This document shows positions 45,800 through 54,273 of a stretch of DNA of 64,000 bases, piece by piece. The DNA is from Pararhodobacter zhoushanensis. Lineage in GTDB: Bacteria > Pseudomonadota > Alphaproteobacteria > Rhodobacterales > Rhodobacteraceae. Under the pieces are notes generated by a model. That model saw only the letters and a list, made by a program, of their open reading frames with translations. It was not told the origin of the DNA and made no database searches. How positions within the stretch are numbered: position 1 is the stretch's first letter; each line of letters opens with the position of its first letter. The position numbers were made by a program, and so were the translations under genes. The stretch is taken from assembly GCF_003990445.1 (NCBI RefSeq), contig NZ_REEZ01000007.1, positions 1-64,000 on the forward strand, written 5' to 3'.

Positions 45800-46543
45800 T
45801 CAGCCTTCCGTGTGAGTGCTGCCTTTTTCGGCCTGTGACCGAAGAAGTCGTACAACGGCTTCTTTGGAGAGGCGGATCGTCTCGGCGTTGACTGTACCTG
45901 CCCGTTCGGAATCGCCACGCTCGATCGCTTCTACCAACTGGCCCCAGAGCTGCGCGGATTCAGTGCGGCGTTGCGGGCTGTGCAAGCCAAGCTGGGCATA
46001 ACGCAGGGTTTGACGCCATAGCGTTTTCAGCATCGCCAACAACCGCGGGTTTCTGGCGGCGTCTGCAATGATCTGTCCACATTGAGAGCTGAGGGCTGAG
46101 TAAAGGTTGGTATCAGCGGCGTCAAAGCTCTGCATATCTTTAACGATATTCTTGAGCTGTTGCAGAGCTTTAGGTGTAATGTTCTTCGCAGCGTTCTGCG
46201 CCGCGAGCGAGGACAACACAGCGCGAATGTCGAACAACTGCTCGACCTCGTCGATGGTCAGTTCGGTAACTTGAGCGCCCCGTCGCGGGGAAAATGTCAC
46301 CAGGCCTTCCTGTTCGAGAAGGCGCAGGGCTTCGCGGATAGGCCCGCGGCTTACATTATACGTTGATGCGAGCGGAACCTCGCGGATCCGCTCGCCAGGC
46401 TGATACTCGCCCGCAAGGATAGCCGAACAGATCCCATCCGCGATCTGTTCGGGCAGGCTAAGCATCGTGCCCTGCGGACGAAAGCGGATCGTATTCTGAA
46501 GGGTCTGCTGCGGCAGATTTTCCTGTTCGCGGTCAGAGTTCAT
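45800..46543 (-). CDS. GntR/FadR-family regulator of the carboxylase cluster
   Basis: The 247-residue protein starts MNSDREQENLPQQTLQ. The winged helix is at about 28-95 (VPLASTYNVSRGPIREALRL) and an FCD helical effector domain follows. It is the last gene on the minus arm of the biotin cluster, after the carrier gene. Such proteins repress until a carboxylate or acyl-CoA binds. A TTGTCAACAA site in the central promoter region fits its class. Confidence 0.9.
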   Translation of the reverse strand: MNSDREQENLPQQTLQNTIRFRPQGTMLSLPEQIADGICSAILAGEYQPGERIREVPLASTYNVSRGPIREALRLLEQEGLVTFSPRRGAQVTELTIDEVEQLFDIRAVLSSLAAQNAAKNITPKALQQLKNIVKDMQSFDAADTNLYSALSSQCGQIIADAARNPRLLAMLKTLWRQTLRYAQLGLHSPQRRTESAQLWGQLVEAIERGDSERAGTVNAETIRLSKEAVVRLLRSQAEKGSTHTEG

Positions 46544-46625
46544 CGTATCGCCTCTGCAACAGACGTGGCATTCCACGCCTAACATCAAATACCCGCCTGC
46601 GTCCTGACATTCCGGGCGAAGGGGG

Positions 46626-46850
46626 TCACGGACGCAGCCGTGCAACCGTCTGTCCCTCTGCCACAGGGTCATCCTTGCTGACAAGGATTTCCACGATTTC
46701 ACCGGAGCAGGGCGCCCCGACCGGGATTTCCATCTTCATGGATTCGAGTGTGACGACAGGATCGTCTTCGTCAAGGCGCTGTCCGACTTCAACGTCTACG
46801 GTCCAGACGACTCCGGTGATGTTGGCAACGATGTCGATGGTCTTGGTCAT
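46626..46850 (-). CDS. Minimal biotin carboxyl carrier protein
   Basis: The 74-residue protein is only the biotinyl domain: ITGVVWTVDVEVGQ, then ESMKMEIP with biotin acceptor Lys39, then GEIVEILVSKDDPV and a final TVARLRP. It carries carboxybiotin between the biotin carboxylase (54274-55656) and the carboxyltransferases. The lack of a Pro/Ala linker and N-terminal part is unlike AccB and more like carriers of decarboxylase complexes. It lies 38 bases after the first carboxyltransferase gene. Confidence 0.93.
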   Translation of the reverse strand: MTKTIDIVANITGVVWTVDVEVGQRLDEDDPVVTLESMKMEIPVGAPCSGEIVEILVSKDDPVAEGQTVARLRP

Positions 46851-46888
46851 AGTGGTCTCTCAGGTTGAGGTTTTGGAAGGGGAAGCGC

Positions 46889-48400
46889 TCAGGCGTATGG
46901 CCAGTTTGCCAAACGCCGTTTGCCGAGGCCGCCTGTCGGCGCGCGGTTATGCAATTCCAGGGCGCGGATCAGATGAGATCTGGTCTTTTCGGGCGTGATC
47001 ACGGCTTGGGCCGAGAACATTCCCGCAAGCTCAAAGGGGGAGCTATCCGCCGAAAGGGACGCGTGAAGTGACTTGAATTGCTCTGGGTCGTCGCGGGCGC
47101 TGACACCATGCACGATATTCACGGCGATTCCCGGATCCATGAAGCTGGCTTCCGCCCGGTCCCATAGAATGAACTCGTCAGAATTCGCGCCGCCGCCCAT
47201 GTTGACGAAGGCAGCACCATAGGTTTTGCGCAGCACGACAGACAGTTTGGGCACAGACGCCATTTGCAGCGCCTGAATGTTAGACATGATTTTTGCGGGC
47301 ATCCCGCGCAGTTCACCCTCCATCCCAACCAAAAAGCCGGGCTGGTCGACCAGCTGGACTACCGGGACGTTAAACGAATCGCACAGAACCAGCAGGTTAA
47401 TTGCTTTGCTACACGCGTCGTAGTCGAGAGCACCGCCTTTGTGCATCGGGTTGTTCGCGATGATACCAACGGTCCGTCCGTCGAGCCGCGCGAGTCCCGT
47501 AACCAAATTCTGCGCGAACCGCTGCTTGAGGGGAAAGAAGCTGTCAGCATCGACCAGCGCATCCAGAACCTTGCGCATGTCGTATACCCGCGCGCGGTTT
47601 TCGGGGACGATTGTACCCAGCATCTCTGGGTCCACTTTGGGCGCAATGCTTGCCACGCGGGGCGGTTGTTCCCCGGCGTGAGACGGCAGATAGCTCAGGA
47701 ATGTGCGGATCGCGGCGATCGCTTCTTCATCCGTATCGACAACCTGGTCAATCAGGCCTGATTTGCGGGCATGCATTTCGCTGCCGCCCAACTCTTCGGG
47801 GTCGATGTCCTGGCCGATCGCCTGAGCGGTCACGCGCGGGCTGGCAACGGCCAGGATGGCGCCTTTGCGCATGACAGCGAAATCCGAAAGGCAGGTGTAC
47901 CAGGCGGACGAACCAAATGCCGGCCCCAGAACGGCGCTGGCCCAAGGGGTTTCGCGGATCCGTGCGTATTGCTGGGAATCCCAAGCCGACGCCCCCATAC
48001 CGCGTGCGCCCATATTGTCCGGGATCCGTCCGCCCGACGATTCGCCCAGAAATACCAGCGGCAGGCCGTTGGCGCTGGCCATTTTTTTGGCATAGGCGAT
48101 CTTGCGACCATTAACGGTGCTCGACGACGCGCCCATGACCGTAAGGTCGTTGGAAACTGCCGCAACCTGGCGACCGTCGACAGCGCCAAAGCCCAGCACC
48201 TTTCCGTCTGCCGGGGTACGATCGCGGTCTTCAGCGCGTTCCGAGGCCGCGAAGAGCCCAGCCTCATGAAACGCGCCATCATCAAACAGCAGTGCCATGC
48301 GTTCGCGGGCGTTCAGCAGCCCGGCGTTACGGCGGGCCGCCAGTTTCCGTGGTCCGCCCATCCCCAGCGCCCTGGACTTGCGAAGTTCGTAATCTGTCAT
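46889..48400 (-). CDS. Acyl-CoA carboxyltransferase subunit (first of two)
   Basis: The 503-residue crotonase-type double domain starts after GGGGAGGAAGCC. It has the acyl-CoA pocket region VFLGESSGGRIPDNMGARG, the KGAILAVASPRVTAQAIG biotin-facing segment, and the C-terminal QLVDQPGFLVGMEGELRG and FVNMGGGANSDE motifs. The length is that of PccB. It is the first gene on the minus arm and is a clear but distant paralogue of the plus-arm carboxyltransferase. Confidence 0.93.
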   Translation of the reverse strand: MTDYELRKSRALGMGGPRKLAARRNAGLLNARERMALLFDDGAFHEAGLFAASERAEDRDRTPADGKVLGFGAVDGRQVAAVSNDLTVMGASSSTVNGRKIAYAKKMASANGLPLVFLGESSGGRIPDNMGARGMGASAWDSQQYARIRETPWASAVLGPAFGSSAWYTCLSDFAVMRKGAILAVASPRVTAQAIGQDIDPEELGGSEMHARKSGLIDQVVDTDEEAIAAIRTFLSYLPSHAGEQPPRVASIAPKVDPEMLGTIVPENRARVYDMRKVLDALVDADSFFPLKQRFAQNLVTGLARLDGRTVGIIANNPMHKGGALDYDACSKAINLLVLCDSFNVPVVQLVDQPGFLVGMEGELRGMPAKIMSNIQALQMASVPKLSVVLRKTYGAAFVNMGGGANSDEFILWDRAEASFMDPGIAVNIVHGVSARDDPEQFKSLHASLSADSSPFELAGMFSAQAVITPEKTRSHLIRALELHNRAPTGGLGKRRLANWPYA

Positions 48401-48439
48401 ATGGCTTCCTCCCCGCATATGCTTCGGGCACGATTGAAA

Positions 48440-48500
48440 GATTGTCAACAATCATAAAATCAACAATAGGGTTGACGACAGTCGGACTGGTGTGAATGAT
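48440..48500. promoter_or_regulatory. Divergent promoter with GntR-type operator
   Basis: GATTGT-CA-ACAATC (48440-48453) is an inverted repeat containing TTGTCAACAA, the shape expected for FadR/FCD operators; a second half-like site ATCAACAAT lies 8 bases away. For the plus strand, TTGACG (48472-48477) and AATGAT (48495-48500) form a promoter with a 17-base spacer ahead of the CoA-transferase gene. On the minus strand TTGACA overlaps the operator. Confidence 0.6.
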
Positions 48501-48524
48501 CAGGGCCGAAGCAGGGAGGACATT

Positions 48525-49760
48525 ATGCAAGGCACGACAGACGAACGGCGGGGGCCGCTGGCTGGATACAGAGTGCTGGAACTATGCAGCACCATCGCCG
48601 GTCCTGCTTGTGCCAGGCTGTTTGCCGACTTTGGTGCCGAGGTCATCAAGGTCGAGCCGCGCGACGGCGATTCCGTGCGCAGCATCGGCGGGCTGGACCG
48701 CAACGTTTCTCTCTATGGCGCAGGAATTTTGCGCAATAAATCAACGGTTTCAATAAACCTGAAAACCGATGAGGGGCGCGATTTGCTCCTTGATATGGCC
48801 CAGAACGCCGACATCGTGATCGAGAACTTTCGCCCCGGCACGATGGAGCGGCTCGGCTTGGGCTATGATGTGCTTTCTGCGCGTAACCCGCGCCTGGTTC
48901 TGGTTCGGATCAGCGGCTACGGGCAGGATGGCCCCTTGGCGACAAAGCCTGGATACGGCGCGATCTGCGAGGCCTTTGCCGGTGTCCGGCATCTGACCGG
49001 CGATCCTGATCGCCCACCTACACGCACCGCGCTTGCTGTGACGGATTATGTCACCGCAGTCTACGCGGCGTTTGGCGCGCTGATGGCGCTGATGGAAGCT
49101 CAGAAAACCGGACAGGGGCAAGTTGTCGACGCCGCGCTGTATGAAGCAGCGTTTTCCATGATGGAAATGGTGGTGCCCGATTACGACCGCCTGGGCGTGG
49201 TCCCGTCCCGCCAAGGGTCGCGGTTGCCTGGCACGGCGCCCAACAACCTCTACCGGGCTTCGGACGAACGCTATGTGTTGATCGCGGCCAACAACAATGC
49301 AGTGTTTGAGCGCATGGCGCGCGCGATGCAGCGCGATGACCTTTGGAAAGACCCGCGGTTTAATACGATCCGGGGACGCAACACCAACCACACGATCCTG
49401 GACGAAGAGGTCGCAGCCTGGGCAGCAACGCTGCCCGCCGCAGAAATCGTTGAGCGGATGGAGGCCGAGGGCGTTCCGGTATCGCTTGTGAACACTATCG
49501 CCGACATTTTCGTCGATCCGCATTTCAGGCATCGTGAGATGTTGCTCGAGCTTCCGCATCCTGTCCTGGGAACCGTAATGTTGAACGGCGTTGTGCCGAA
49601 GCTCTCGCGCACCCCGGGCGAGGTTCGGCATGCGGGCCGCCGCATCGGCGAAGATACCCATGCTGTCCTTAGCCGTCTCTTGGGACTGTCAGACGTGCAG
49701 CTTGCCCATCTCACCGAGACCGGCGTTATCCACCAGAATGCAGGGGTGGCCAGCGAATGA
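48525..49760 (+). CDS. Family III CoA-transferase (CaiB/BaiF)
   Basis: The 411-residue protein starts after GCAGGGAGG. Family features are VLELCSTIAGPACARLFADF, the ADIVIENFRPGTMERLG segment and catalytic Asp174 (AVTDYVTAVYAAFGA). It moves CoA from a donor such as succinyl- or acetyl-CoA to a carboxylic acid. It heads the plus arm and overlaps the second carboxyltransferase gene (ATGA), so it probably makes the acyl-CoA that is then carboxylated. Confidence 0.94.
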   Translation: MQGTTDERRGPLAGYRVLELCSTIAGPACARLFADFGAEVIKVEPRDGDSVRSIGGLDRNVSLYGAGILRNKSTVSINLKTDEGRDLLLDMAQNADIVIENFRPGTMERLGLGYDVLSARNPRLVLVRISGYGQDGPLATKPGYGAICEAFAGVRHLTGDPDRPPTRTALAVTDYVTAVYAAFGALMALMEAQKTGQGQVVDAALYEAAFSMMEMVVPDYDRLGVVPSRQGSRLPGTAPNNLYRASDERYVLIAANNNAVFERMARAMQRDDLWKDPRFNTIRGRNTNHTILDEEVAAWAATLPAAEIVERMEAEGVPVSLVNTIADIFVDPHFRHREMLLELPHPVLGTVMLNGVVPKLSRTPGEVRHAGRRIGEDTHAVLSRLLGLSDVQLAHLTETGVIHQNAGVASE

Positions 49761-51340
49761 AGACCGATACAAAGCCGGTTTGGCACACCGAAATTGCTGA
49801 TATCGAACATCGCCGCGCCCTTGCGCGCGAGATGGGCGGAGACGAGGGCATCGCAAGGCAGCGTCGTTCCGGCAAGCAGACTGTCCGTGAGCGCGTCGAC
49901 CAACTCTGCGATCCTGACAGCTTCCGCGAGTTCGGGTCTCTGGTTGGCAAGGCCGTCTATGGCGACGACGGCGCGCTGGAATCCTTCACGCCGGCGAACG
50001 CGGTTGTCGGCACCGGAAAGGTCGACGGCAGGACCATTTGTGTTGCCGCAGATGATTTCACCATCCGGGGTGGCTCGTCCGAGGCCGCAAATCCCGATAA
50101 ATGGGTCTACCTTGAGCGCCTTGCGTTGGAGTCAGCCAAGCCGCTGGTGCGACTGGTCGATACGGCCGGCGGCAGTATCAAGCTCCTCGATCAGAACCAG
50201 ACGACGCGGTTCCCCGACTATTCCAAGTGGCCCATCCTGCCGTTGCTGGAAGCGGTGCCGGTTGTGAGCGTGGCCATGGGGGCATGCGCGGGACTGGGCG
50301 CGCTGAAGGTCGTGGCGTCGCACTTCTCCGTCATGGTGCGCGATACAAGTCAGGTTTTTGCCGCGGGCCCGCCCTTGGTGCGGCAAGCGCTGGGGGTCGA
50401 GATCGACAAGAACGACCTTGGCGGATACCGCGTTCATTCGCGAAAATCGGGCATGGTGGACAATGAAGCGGTCGACGAGGCCGACGCCTTGGACCAGACG
50501 CGCCGATTCTTGTCATTCCTGCCGCCGAATGTCTGGACGCTGCCGCCGGTCGTGAAGACTGACGATCCTACTGACCGCGAAGATGCCTGGTTGGACTCGG
50601 CAATCCCTCACGACCGCCGCAAGGTTTACGATCCGCGTAAGATCCTGGACACGATCTTTGATCGCGGCTCTCGGTTTGAGATCGGTCGCTATCACGGCAA
50701 ATCCGTGATCACGTCGCTTGCGCGTCTTGGTGGGGTGCCGGTCGGCGTCATGGCCGGGGACCCGCGTGAGATGGGGGGGGCAATGACCGCCGCTGCATGC
50801 CGCAAGATGGAACAGTTCATTGAACTGTGCGACCGGTTTCACTTGCCAATGATCAATTTGGTCGATCAGCCGGGCACGATGGCGGGGCTTGACGCTGAGC
50901 TTGCCGGAACTGTCGGCAATGCTTTCCGCATGATGAAGGCGATCGAGCGGGCCAAGATCCCGTGGGTTACGATTGTCCTGCGCCGGGCATTTGGTCTGGG
51001 TGGAGGACTGCACGGAGCGCAGTTTGGCCTTGATGGGGCCCGTCGCCCGCTCAACCATCGCTTCGGATGGCCTTCAGCGCGGTGGGGGTCGATCCCCGTC
51101 GAAGGCGGAGTACGGGCTGCTTTCCGGCGCGATATCGAAGCCGCTGAAGATCCCGCAGGGACGCAAGCAGAGCTTGAAGCGCACTATCACGCGCTCAGTA
51201 ATCCCATGCGGACTGCCGAGCGGTTTCTGATCGTCGATATCGTCGAGCCACGAACAACACGACGGCTTTTGTGCGAATGGGTCGAGCTGTGCTCGGACAG
51301 ATTGCGCATGATCGTTGAAGGAGTTCCGAGACAGAACTGA
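49757..51340 (+). CDS. Acyl-CoA carboxyltransferase subunit (second of two)
   Basis: The 527-residue double crotonase-domain protein has VRLVDTAGGSIKLLDQN, VSVAMGACAGLGALKVVASH, VFAAGPPLVRQALG and the C-terminal NLVDQPGTMAGLDAELAG and RRAFGLGGG motifs. It differs from the minus-arm copy in the acyl-CoA pocket (DTAGG against ESSGG). The two may form a mixed hexamer or act on different substrates. It overlaps the CoA-transferase gene and precedes the TRAP genes. Confidence 0.93.
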   Translation: MKTDTKPVWHTEIADIEHRRALAREMGGDEGIARQRRSGKQTVRERVDQLCDPDSFREFGSLVGKAVYGDDGALESFTPANAVVGTGKVDGRTICVAADDFTIRGGSSEAANPDKWVYLERLALESAKPLVRLVDTAGGSIKLLDQNQTTRFPDYSKWPILPLLEAVPVVSVAMGACAGLGALKVVASHFSVMVRDTSQVFAAGPPLVRQALGVEIDKNDLGGYRVHSRKSGMVDNEAVDEADALDQTRRFLSFLPPNVWTLPPVVKTDDPTDREDAWLDSAIPHDRRKVYDPRKILDTIFDRGSRFEIGRYHGKSVITSLARLGGVPVGVMAGDPREMGGAMTAAACRKMEQFIELCDRFHLPMINLVDQPGTMAGLDAELAGTVGNAFRMMKAIERAKIPWVTIVLRRAFGLGGGLHGAQFGLDGARRPLNHRFGWPSARWGSIPVEGGVRAAFRRDIEAAEDPAGTQAELEAHYHALSNPMRTAERFLIVDIVEPRTTRRLLCEWVELCSDRLRMIVEGVPRQN

Positions 51341-51405
51341 GGAACGATTCCAGAAGCCCGGGGAGGGGTGTCTGGGTAAAGACCAACAACCACAGGGAGG
51401 AAACC

Positions 51406-52407
51406 ATGAGCTATTCAAACGTCCTGTTCAGGCTGGCAGGTGCCGCGCTGACGGCAGCACTGGCTCTACCAAACGTCGCCATTGCAGCCGATTTCACCAT
51501 GCGTCTGGCACACCACTATCCCGATGTGCACATTCAAGCCGGTCCGCTGCGCACCTTCGTGGAAGAGGTCGAGCAGAACTCGGAAGGGCGCATCGAGATC
51601 AGTGTGTATCCGGCCGAGACACTGGTTTCGGGCCGCGAGATGCTGGAGGCGGTCGAAGGCGGTGTCGTGCAGGTCGCGCCGATGCCGGGGAACTACCAGA
51701 CCGGTGCAATTCCGCAGCTGGACTACATGACTTATCCCTTCATGTTCGACGATGCCGAGCATTTCCGGCGCGCTGTCGATGGTGGAATCTTTGATCTGCT
51801 CGCCACCGAGTACGAGCAGCGCGGGATTACCTTGTTGAACTACTATCACAAGGGCGCGCTGCACTTCATGCACCGCTCGGCCTTCCTGAACACCCCTGCC
51901 GCCTTCGACGGCGAGCGTATTCGCAGTCTGGGTTCGACGATCAGTGCGCTGATCGAAGCCATGGGCGGCAATGCTCTTTCGGTCCCTTTGGGTGAAGTCG
52001 ACGCCGCCATCGAGCGGGGCATGATTGACGCGATTACCACCAACTGCGCCGCTCATCTGTCGCGTGGCTGGTCGCGTGGGCTGCCTTACGTGACCTACGT
52101 GGACATGTCGCAGGGCGGCGAAGGTCTGGGCATCAACACGGATTTCTTCGAGAGCCTGCCAGACGACCTGCAGCAGGTTGTCAGTGACGCGGCGCAGCGG
52201 ATGGCTGATGCAGAATGGGATCTGATGATCGAATACGACACCCAAACCTGTCCTCGCCTCTGGCAGGAAGCGGGGATCAACGTTCATCGCACGACGGACG
52301 AAGAACGTGCTGCCTTTGTCGATGTGACCCGCCCGATATTTGCGCGCGCAGTTGCCGACAATCCTGCGCTTCAAACCTATCTCGACATCGCTGACCAGAC
52401 CCGGTGA
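51406..52407 (+). CDS. TRAP transporter solute-binding protein (DctP)
   Basis: The 333-residue periplasmic protein has a Sec signal cleaved after NVAIA (about 27) and mature start ADFTMRLAHHYPDVH. The conserved substrate-carboxylate arginine is in GERIRSLGSTISALIEAMGG. TRAP binding proteins of this type take C3-C6 carboxylates. It follows the carboxyltransferase gene after 65 bases with AGGGAGGAAACC, and should bring in the acid that the CoA-transferase activates. Confidence 0.94.
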   Translation: MSYSNVLFRLAGAALTAALALPNVAIAADFTMRLAHHYPDVHIQAGPLRTFVEEVEQNSEGRIEISVYPAETLVSGREMLEAVEGGVVQVAPMPGNYQTGAIPQLDYMTYPFMFDDAEHFRRAVDGGIFDLLATEYEQRGITLLNYYHKGALHFMHRSAFLNTPAAFDGERIRSLGSTISALIEAMGGNALSVPLGEVDAAIERGMIDAITTNCAAHLSRGWSRGLPYVTYVDMSQGGEGLGINTDFFESLPDDLQQVVSDAAQRMADAEWDLMIEYDTQTCPRLWQEAGINVHRTTDEERAAFVDVTRPIFARAVADNPALQTYLDIADQTR

Positions 52408-52411
52408 CCCC

Positions 52412-52900
52412 ATGACCCAGCCCCGCAAACCCCTCATTGACCGGCTGGCGTCTGCCCTTCAGATGTTGGCGGGGCTGGTGATCCTTGTCACTGCTGCCGG
52501 TGTCACGCTGAACGCCCTTGCGCGGTTCGCCTTTAGCCGAGACCTCTCGCTGATCAGCGAGCTAGGCGGGTTCGTCTTTCTCGTGGTCATTTTCCTCGGC
52601 CTTGCTGCAACCTTCCTATCAGGGTCGCATGTCTCGGTTGAGCTGCTCTCACTGGTTGTTCCCGAACGCTTCTCGCGTTGGTTTGAAACGACTGTAGTGC
52701 CGGTCTTGTGTTTCATCTTCGTGACTGCCCTCCTGGTGACCTCGACGATGATGACACTGCGGTACTTTCATTCTGGCCGCGTCACGATCGGCCACTACCC
52801 GTTGCCGTATTGGGCGATCATCGCGGTTGTTCCGATTGGAACGCTGATGCTCGACCTTGTGCTCATTCGTCTCATCATCCTCAGACTGCGTGGCCGCTGA
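52412..52900 (+). CDS. TRAP transporter small permease (DctQ)
   Basis: The 162-residue protein has four membrane segments with the family features ARFAFSRDLSLISELGGFVF and GSHVSVELLS. It begins 4 bases after the dctP stop. It forms the permease with the 12-helix DctM protein encoded 37 bases downstream. Confidence 0.9.
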   Translation: MTQPRKPLIDRLASALQMLAGLVILVTAAGVTLNALARFAFSRDLSLISELGGFVFLVVIFLGLAATFLSGSHVSVELLSLVVPERFSRWFETTVVPVLCFIFVTALLVTSTMMTLRYFHSGRVTIGHYPLPYWAIIAVVPIGTLMLDLVLIRLIILRLRGR

Positions 52901-52937
52901 GCGCCGTTCTGCTGATCCTAGGACTCCGGGAGTTCCC

Positions 52938-54248
52938 ATGCCTATCGAGCTAATTGCCGTCATTTTCTTGGCGGGGATGTTGATCGCCATTTTCATTGGC
53001 CTGCCGGTCGCCATTGCCCTTGGAAGCGTCGGCATGCTGGGTCTGCTGTATGTCGGGGGGACGCAGACACTGGTCATCATGACCGGCAGTACCGCCCTGC
53101 ATGAGTTGTCGCATTTCGGGTTGCTCGCCATTCCGCTCTTCATGCTGATGGGGGCCATTGTGACGGCCTCGGGCATTGGCAGCGCGATCACCGATGTCGT
53201 CACAAAATGGCTTCACCGCATCCCCGGCGCCCTGCATTCTGCGGCGGCCGTATCCTGCGCTCTCTTTGCCGCGATGTCATCGTCGTCTGTCGCCACTGCG
53301 GCTGCGATCGGGGGGTTCATGCTTCCCGAGTTCAAGCGGCGGGGACACAACCTGCGCCTTGGAATTGGCGCGATTGCCGTGGGGGGCACCCTGGGCATCC
53401 TTATTCCACCCAGCAACTATTTCATCATGTACGGAGTGTTGACTGAAACCTCGATCATCGAGTTGTTTCTGGCCGGTATCGTGCCCGGTATCATGATCAC
53501 TGTCGTGATCGTTGTCTTCAACACGATCCTGTTCTGGATAAAGCCGTCTCTGAACGATGAAACCCTTGTCGAGGACGCCCCGAGTTGGGCGGACAAATGG
53601 CTGGCGCTGCGTCACGCCTGGACTGGCATCGTGCTGATCACCGCAGTTATCGGCGGGATCACGCTGGGTGTCGTGACGCCGACCGAAGCTGGCGGACTGG
53701 GTGCGATCCTTGCGCTGCTTATCGGTACGTTTGTGCTTAAGAAGATTAATTTCGGGCGAATGGCCGGGATCCTGATCCAGGCGGTGCAAGCGACCAGCAT
53801 GATGGGTTTCATCATCTTTGGCGGTCTGCTGCTGGCACGGTCTTCGACGATGCTCAACATCTCGGGCTGGCTGATCACCGCCATTTCCGACAGCGAGCTT
53901 TCGCCTTGGACAGTGATGCTATGCATCAACGTGTTCCTTCTGCTTCTGGGCATGTTCATGGATGCATCAGCGATCACGATGCTGACGGTCCCGCTGCTCT
54001 TCCCGGTGGTCACCGCGCTGGGTTTTGATCCGATCTGGTTCGGGGTCGTGGTCGCCATCAACATGGAACTGGCACTGGTCACACCGCCGCTGGGACTGAA
54101 CATCTTTGTCCTGAAGGCTGTTTCCGGCGCGCCAATGCGCGACGCAATTCTGGGCACGCTGCCCTATGCCGGGCTGTTGTTCATGTGCCTTGTCCTGATC
54201 ATCGCCTTCCCGGCGATCACCCTGTGGCTGCCTGGCCTCGTATACTAG
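52938..54248 (+). CDS. TRAP transporter large permease (DctM)
   Basis: The 436-residue protein has about 12 membrane segments and DctM signatures: FGLLAIPLFMLMGAIV, SSSSVATAAAIGGFMLPEF, GGTLGILIPPSNYFIMYG and FMDASAITMLTVPLLFP. It is a sodium-driven importer subunit. The ATG at 52938 is chosen because the first membrane helix starts there. The next gene (biotin carboxylase) begins 25 bases later in the same operon. Confidence 0.94.
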   Translation: MPIELIAVIFLAGMLIAIFIGLPVAIALGSVGMLGLLYVGGTQTLVIMTGSTALHELSHFGLLAIPLFMLMGAIVTASGIGSAITDVVTKWLHRIPGALHSAAAVSCALFAAMSSSSVATAAAIGGFMLPEFKRRGHNLRLGIGAIAVGGTLGILIPPSNYFIMYGVLTETSIIELFLAGIVPGIMITVVIVVFNTILFWIKPSLNDETLVEDAPSWADKWLALRHAWTGIVLITAVIGGITLGVVTPTEAGGLGAILALLIGTFVLKKINFGRMAGILIQAVQATSMMGFIIFGGLLLARSSTMLNISGWLITAISDSELSPWTVMLCINVFLLLLGMFMDASAITMLTVPLLFPVVTALGFDPIWFGVVVAINMELALVTPPLGLNIFVLKAVSGAPMRDAILGTLPYAGLLFMCLVLIIAFPAITLWLPGLVY

Positions 54249-54273
54249 ACGTTGACGAACTGGAGATACCCTC

